Shown: one piece after another, positions 60,441 through 64,000 of the stretch
How the letters are laid out: each line of letters starts with the position of its first letter
How positions within the stretch are numbered: position 1 is the first letter of the stretch
Assembly: GCA_013178155.1 (NCBI GenBank)
Contig: JABLXH010000007.1
Span: 20,741-84,740, forward strand
Direction: 5' to 3'
Source: Armatimonadota bacterium
GTDB lineage: Bacteria; Armatimonadota; Zipacnadia; Zipacnadales; UBA11051
Length of the DNA stretch: 64,000 nucleotides
The notes under the pieces: generated by a model
Told to the model about the DNA's origin: nothing
Database searches by the model: none
Seen by the model: only the letters and a program-made list of their open reading frames with translations
Made by a program: the position numbers and the translations under genes

Positions 60441-62654
60441 TCACTGGCGCGGGGGCTCAAGCAGTAGCCGGCCGAGTTGGTCGGGGCTGCGTCGGGACGC
60501 ATAGCGCCCCACGAAGTGGAGCGTCTCTTCGCCGGGTGCAGCGTAGCGGAACAGGTTGACGGCGGGTCGCACCGGGTCGGCCAGGAAGTGGCGGGGCAGG
60601 GCAAGCTCGGCCGTGTAACCGTCCGGGTCGAAGTGGGTCCGTCCGCGCCAGGCTGCCTGGCGCAGGGGTTGCGGGTTGTGCAGGTCGCCTTCGAACTGCG
60701 CCCCGTCGGCAGACAGGATGAACCACTTCGGATGCCCCCCAACCAGCAGCGCCACCCCCACGCGGTCCACCGTCTCCAGGTTCTCCTCCTCTGCGGCAAA
60801 CCGCAGGCCCGCGATGTCCTCCTCGCCGCAGATGAAGGCGAAGTAGAGGTACTCCTGGTCGTAGAGGCTGAGCACCATCGTCTGTTGCGACGGCCAGATG
60901 CGGCCGGTCAGGTTCCGCAAGCGCGTCACGAGCGTACGACGCCCCGGAGCATTGGCCTGCAGGGCCCGCTCCCACTCCGGCTCCTCCACCTTGCCGTCTA
61001 CCGACGGTGTGCCCGGCAGCGCCACCAGGAACTTGTCATCGGCCACCATCTCGTCCAGCTCACGGAGTACCCTCGGTCGGCGCCCGAGCAGGTCGTGCAG
61101 GCGCTCGGGGTCGCGCTGAAGCGACAGGGCCAGTCGCGCCGCCTCGCGGCGCAGTGCCAGGAGGCGGTGCGGGTCACGGGTGCAGTGCCGGGCATCGGGC
61201 ACCGCGCGTGAGGCCAGGTCCGTGACCACGCGCTCGGCGACGGCCCCGGGCTCGGCCAGTCCCACCCGCCGCGCTGCCTCCGACGCCGCCTGTCGCAGCA
61301 ACTGCAGCAACTCGAAGTCCTCGATGCCATCACGGATCATCTCCAGGCGCACGCCGGTGACCGGCGCCACATCAGCCCCTTCGCCCACGGTGTAGACGAG
61401 CAGCCCATCGTTGTTGGCCCGCAGTTCCGGCGAGGCGATGGCCTCGCGCCACGGGTCCTGGCCCTCCCCGCCCCAATGAAGGGTATTGATGTAAAGGGTG
61501 CCGGTCAGACCATAGCGAGCCTGCATCCAAAACAGTACCCTGGGCGCGATGGCATCGTCGTCCAGAAGGTACGTGGGATAGGGGGAGAGGGGCACCGCGC
61601 AGGTGTACCACCAGACCTCCTCACCCCGTGCCCGGGTCTCGGCGATGCGCTCGGGGTACAGGTAGACACTCTCGACATTGGGGCACCAGATGCTGATCTT
61701 GCCCTGCAACTCCGGCTCCGGCTGGATGGTCCCGAGGCGGGCCACGAGCGGGTCAAAGGACATCAGACGGTCGGCCGCAGCATGCACCTCATGCCAGAGT
61801 CGTTTGGGCGGCTCGTCATACATGTAGTAGAAGCAGCGGCCCAGCCACCCGCGCTTCCGCACGAAGCGGATCGTCTCTCGCAGTTCGTCATCGGTCCCGA
61901 CGTAGGGCAGACGAATGCCGTTGACCCTCGGATCGCGCATGTAGGGTGCAGCGTCGCGTATATCGCAGGGCAAGGTCATGGGGCAGAGCCGCCGGTCCAC
62001 GAGGAACCAGAAGAAGCGGTCGAAGACCTCCTGGCGCCGGGGGCTGTCTCTCAGACCATAGCGCTTCTCAAGTCCGTCCCACCAGATGTAGTACGAGGAA
62101 CGCATGGTCGGGATGCCTGGCAAGGTCAACGGCCACACTGTCAGGGTGACCGGTACCGTCACCGGCTGTTCTCCCATGACGGTGAACCCTGCCTTGCCCC
62201 TGTAGAGGCCAGGCGGGGTATCTGGTGGCACTCGCACCTGCAGGTAGACCGCCTGGTTCTGGCCGGCGGGGAGGTCGGCGGTCGAACCCTGTGGCAGCAC
62301 TTCCGGCCAGTCATCTGGCGCCGGGAAGCCGTTGCCCGACGAGACTGCGGTCCGCACATAGACCGCCGGATGCCACGACAGGCACCCGGCCGGGAGACGG
62401 GCGCCGTCCGGCCCTCTCAGGTCGCTGGTTTCTAACCGCACCTGCGTGGCCGTAGTGGCGCGGAACACTACCTGCGCCCACTCGACCTCCCCGCGCATGG
62501 CCCACAGGCGGATGTCACGGACCTCGGTGGGCATGTCCTGGCGCATCACTTTGACCAGGCCGGTCTCCGTCCAACAGGTGACTTGCGCCCGTACCGGAGC
62601 CGTGACTCCGGCCACCAGGGCAAGCATCCAACAGCCTATCGGCAATGATCTCAT
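60441..62654 (-). CDS. Secreted GH123/DUF4091-like protein with C-terminal CBM9-like domain
   Basis: This 737-residue protein has a signal peptide (residues 1-23), an N-terminal beta domain (about 25-180), and a catalytic barrel with the Asp280-Glu281 pair in FYYMYDEPP, as in GH123/DUF4091, where neighbouring Asp and Glu carry out substrate-assisted catalysis on N-acetylgalactosamine glycans. From about 570 a CBM9-like domain begins (PSVDGKVEEPEWERA). The start, ATG 62654, has only a weak ribosome site. It is divergent from the URO-D-like gene. Substrate inferred from family only. Confidence 0.75.
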   Translation of the reverse strand: MRSLPIGCWMLALVAGVTAPVRAQVTCWTETGLVKVMRQDMPTEVRDIRLWAMRGEVEWAQVVFRATTATQVRLETSDLRGPDGARLPAGCLSWHPAVYVRTAVSSGNGFPAPDDWPEVLPQGSTADLPAGQNQAVYLQVRVPPDTPPGLYRGKAGFTVMGEQPVTVPVTLTVWPLTLPGIPTMRSSYYIWWDGLEKRYGLRDSPRRQEVFDRFFWFLVDRRLCPMTLPCDIRDAAPYMRDPRVNGIRLPYVGTDDELRETIRFVRKRGWLGRCFYYMYDEPPKRLWHEVHAAADRLMSFDPLVARLGTIQPEPELQGKISIWCPNVESVYLYPERIAETRARGEEVWWYTCAVPLSPYPTYLLDDDAIAPRVLFWMQARYGLTGTLYINTLHWGGEGQDPWREAIASPELRANNDGLLVYTVGEGADVAPVTGVRLEMIRDGIEDFELLQLLRQAASEAARRVGLAEPGAVAERVVTDLASRAVPDARHCTRDPHRLLALRREAARLALSLQRDPERLHDLLGRRPRVLRELDEMVADDKFLVALPGTPSVDGKVEEPEWERALQANAPGRRTLVTRLRNLTGRIWPSQQTMVLSLYDQEYLYFAFICGEEDIAGLRFAAEEENLETVDRVGVALLVGGHPKWFILSADGAQFEGDLHNPQPLRQAAWRGRTHFDPDGYTAELALPRHFLADPVRPAVNLFRYAAPGEETLHFVGRYASRRSPDQLGRLLLEPPRQ

Positions 62655-62721
62655 GGCAGGTGCTTCGGCCAGCCACGGCTAAGGACCTCCAGCGGCCGTG
62701 CATTACCGGACGGAGGCTCCG

Positions 62722-63873
62722 ATGCTGGAAGAGCTTACACCCGCGCTCACCGCCGACGAAGCAGCCGCGCACAATGCCGCCGTCGCCCGGTTGTGGGAGG
62801 ACTATGGCCGCGGCGCGAACGAGCGCGTACCCATCACCTTTGCCAGTGACGAAGCCCTGTGGCTCCAACTGACCAGCCACAGCTTCCGGGAGTTCTACAC
62901 CGACGCCAAGGTGCAATTGCACACCCAACTGGCCGGACAGGCGTGGATGTGCGAGGCGCTGGTTCACGACCAGCGCTTCGGCCTGCCGGAAGGAGCCTGG
63001 ACGGTGACTCCGCGCTTCTGGATGGATGAGCCCGAAGTGTTCGGCTGCGAGGTCATCATCCAGGAGGAGACTTTCGCCTGGAGCCGGCCCCTGCCCCTGA
63101 GCAAACCGGACCTGCTGCGCCACGTGGCCGACCTGGACATAGAGGTGGCAATCCGGCGAAGTCGCCTCTGGGAGCTCTATTGCCGCATGCGCGACCTGGC
63201 GGCGGACATGACCTGGCGTGACCTCCCGGTGCGCGTCGCCATGCCCGGCGGGGGCACCCACGGGCTCTTTACCACTGCCTGCCACGTGCGCGGACCCGAG
63301 CAGTTGTGTCTGGACCTGCTTGAGGACCCCGACTTCGCCCGCGAGCTCGTGGACCTCATGGTGGACCAGACCGTGGCCCGCATCCGGACGTGGCACCGTC
63401 TGGCCGAGACCGGCACGGAGCTCCCGCTGCCGGCATGGGGCATGGCGGATGACAGCCTGCAGCTAATCTCCGCCGCGACCTACCGCGAGTGCGTTCTGCC
63501 CTGCCACCAGCGCCTCTACGCGACGATGACCGATGGCCGCCGGAGCATCCATCTCTGCGGGCACGCCACCCAGCACTACGAGTCCCTCTATCAGGACCTC
63601 GGTATCCGGACCCTGGACGGGCCCGGGCCATTCGTGGATTACGGGGAACTCCTGGCGGCCTATCCGGAACTCACCATCAACGCCCAAGTAGACCACACGG
63701 TCCTCCTGCTGGGGCCCCGGGAAGCCATAGAGCAGATGGTCCGCCAGATGCTTACGCCGGCGGCCAGGCAACCCGGGCGTCTGCAGGTGATGGGCTTCCT
63801 GGTGCCCGAGACGCCGCTGGAGAACGTCCGCTACTTGTATGAGGTGGGCCGGGGGGCAGGTCGTCTAAGATGA
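62722..63873 (+). CDS. Uroporphyrinogen decarboxylase (URO-D) fold protein
   Basis: This 383-residue protein has URO-D-family blocks: PGGGTHGLFTTACHVRG, LCLDLLEDPDFARELVDLMVDQ and INAQVDHTVLLLGPREAIEQMV. His277 and Cys279 in IHLCGH recall the HxC zinc motif of methylcobamide:CoM methyltransferases (MtaA/MtbA), but no third Cys follows, so corrinoid methyl transfer is uncertain. True heme-pathway decarboxylation is unlikely in this glycan locus. ATG 62722 has GGAGG five bases upstream. Many bacteria with large glycan loci carry similar URO-D-like genes of unknown role. Confidence 0.8.
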   Translation: MLEELTPALTADEAAAHNAAVARLWEDYGRGANERVPITFASDEALWLQLTSHSFREFYTDAKVQLHTQLAGQAWMCEALVHDQRFGLPEGAWTVTPRFWMDEPEVFGCEVIIQEETFAWSRPLPLSKPDLLRHVADLDIEVAIRRSRLWELYCRMRDLAADMTWRDLPVRVAMPGGGTHGLFTTACHVRGPEQLCLDLLEDPDFARELVDLMVDQTVARIRTWHRLAETGTELPLPAWGMADDSLQLISAATYRECVLPCHQRLYATMTDGRRSIHLCGHATQHYESLYQDLGIRTLDGPGPFVDYGELLAAYPELTINAQVDHTVLLLGPREAIEQMVRQMLTPAARQPGRLQVMGFLVPETPLENVRYLYEVGRGAGRLR

Positions 63874-63881
63874 GGGGCGAA

Positions 63882-64000
63882 GATGTCGGGAATACCAGGC
63901 TTCGTGGCAACGTCCAACAACGGGTGCATGGCGCTGTGCGCTACCGGCCCGGGGCGCGGCCGTTGCTGGTTTCTGGCAGTCTGCTCCGACAAGTGGCAGT
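63882..64000 (+). CDS. Possible start of a further gene, cut by the window edge
   Basis: ATG 63882 follows AGGGG by five bases and the frame is open to the window end (39 codons). ATG 63870, overlapping the URO-D stop as ATGA, opens another frame that is also unbroken to the end. The sequence is too short to choose or to name a product. Confidence 0.25.

Noticed and set aside
1..64000. CRISPR array, insertion sequence or integrase
   Set aside because: No repeated spacer-like units, terminal inverted repeats with transposase motifs or tyrosine recombinase frames were found.

Overview
This is a 64 kb stretch of a high-GC bacterial chromosome. It has no CRISPR array, no insertion sequence and no recognisable phage block. 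The host looks like a diderm bacterium: there is an outer-membrane porin-like barrel, many Sec signal peptides, a lipoprotein and a Tat-like export signal. The content is mostly large secreted glycan-active proteins (heparinase-like, BNR/sialidase-like, parallel beta-helix, GH50-like, GH123/DUF4091-like, GH57) together with several Gfo/Idh/MocA oxidoreductases. This mix resembles uncultured Armatimonadota or a neighbouring Planctomycetes/Hydrogenedentes-type lineage. That placement is an inference from gene style, not from a marker gene.

Layout. 1-11.5 kb: an alpha/alpha-toroid protein (cut by the window edge), two Gfo/Idh/MocA dehydrogenases, a BNR-repeat protein, an EamA transporter, a sulfatase-superfamily protein with Thr at the catalytic position, a CBM9-tailed secreted protein, a porin-like barrel and an aldo/keto reductase. 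11.6-18.7 kb: an EamA-like gene with an in-frame TGA, then a minus-strand series of secreted proteins (cyclophilin lipoprotein, beta-helix-like protein, BNR/sialidase-like protein), a GNAT and a WbsX/GH99-like protein. 18.7-24.9 kb: a 1433-residue heparinase/discoidin/FG-GAP protein and a GH57 branching enzyme. 24.9-25.3 kb: a complete ssrA (tmRNA) gene with tag ANNELALAA. 25.4-35.7 kb: a small membrane protein, an ABC-F ATPase, an alpha/beta hydrolase, a second heparinase-type protein and a class III cyclase/NB-ARC/TPR regulator.

35.7-41.6 kb: a GT2-GT4 fusion glycosyltransferase with a small hypothetical protein, divergent from an encapsulin-like (HK97-fold) shell protein. A ceramidase-like hydrolase and an AmmeMemoRadiSam-type radical SAM enzyme with an export signal follow. 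41.7-46.1 kb: an operon of CHASE2-GAF-PAS histidine kinase, DUF951 protein, SRPBCC protein and solitary N4-cytosine-type DNA methyltransferase. 46.1-48.8 kb: two adjacent secreted-protein genes that both carry inactivating lesions (an amber codon; a G9-tract frameshift plus a TGA). 49.2-63.9 kb: a third Gfo/Idh/MocA enzyme, a lone response regulator, and a polysaccharide-degradation block (GH50-like, TIM-barrel hydrolase, two beta-helix proteins, GH123-like, URO-D-like).

The secreted enzymes could cut extracellular sulfated or uronic-acid-rich polysaccharide, the porin and EamA carriers could move products, and the Gfo/Idh/MocA and AKR enzymes could process sugars inside the cell; this integration is inference. 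The encapsulin-like gene is the best candidate for a poorly described system here, because it is far from obvious cargo and not near phage genes.
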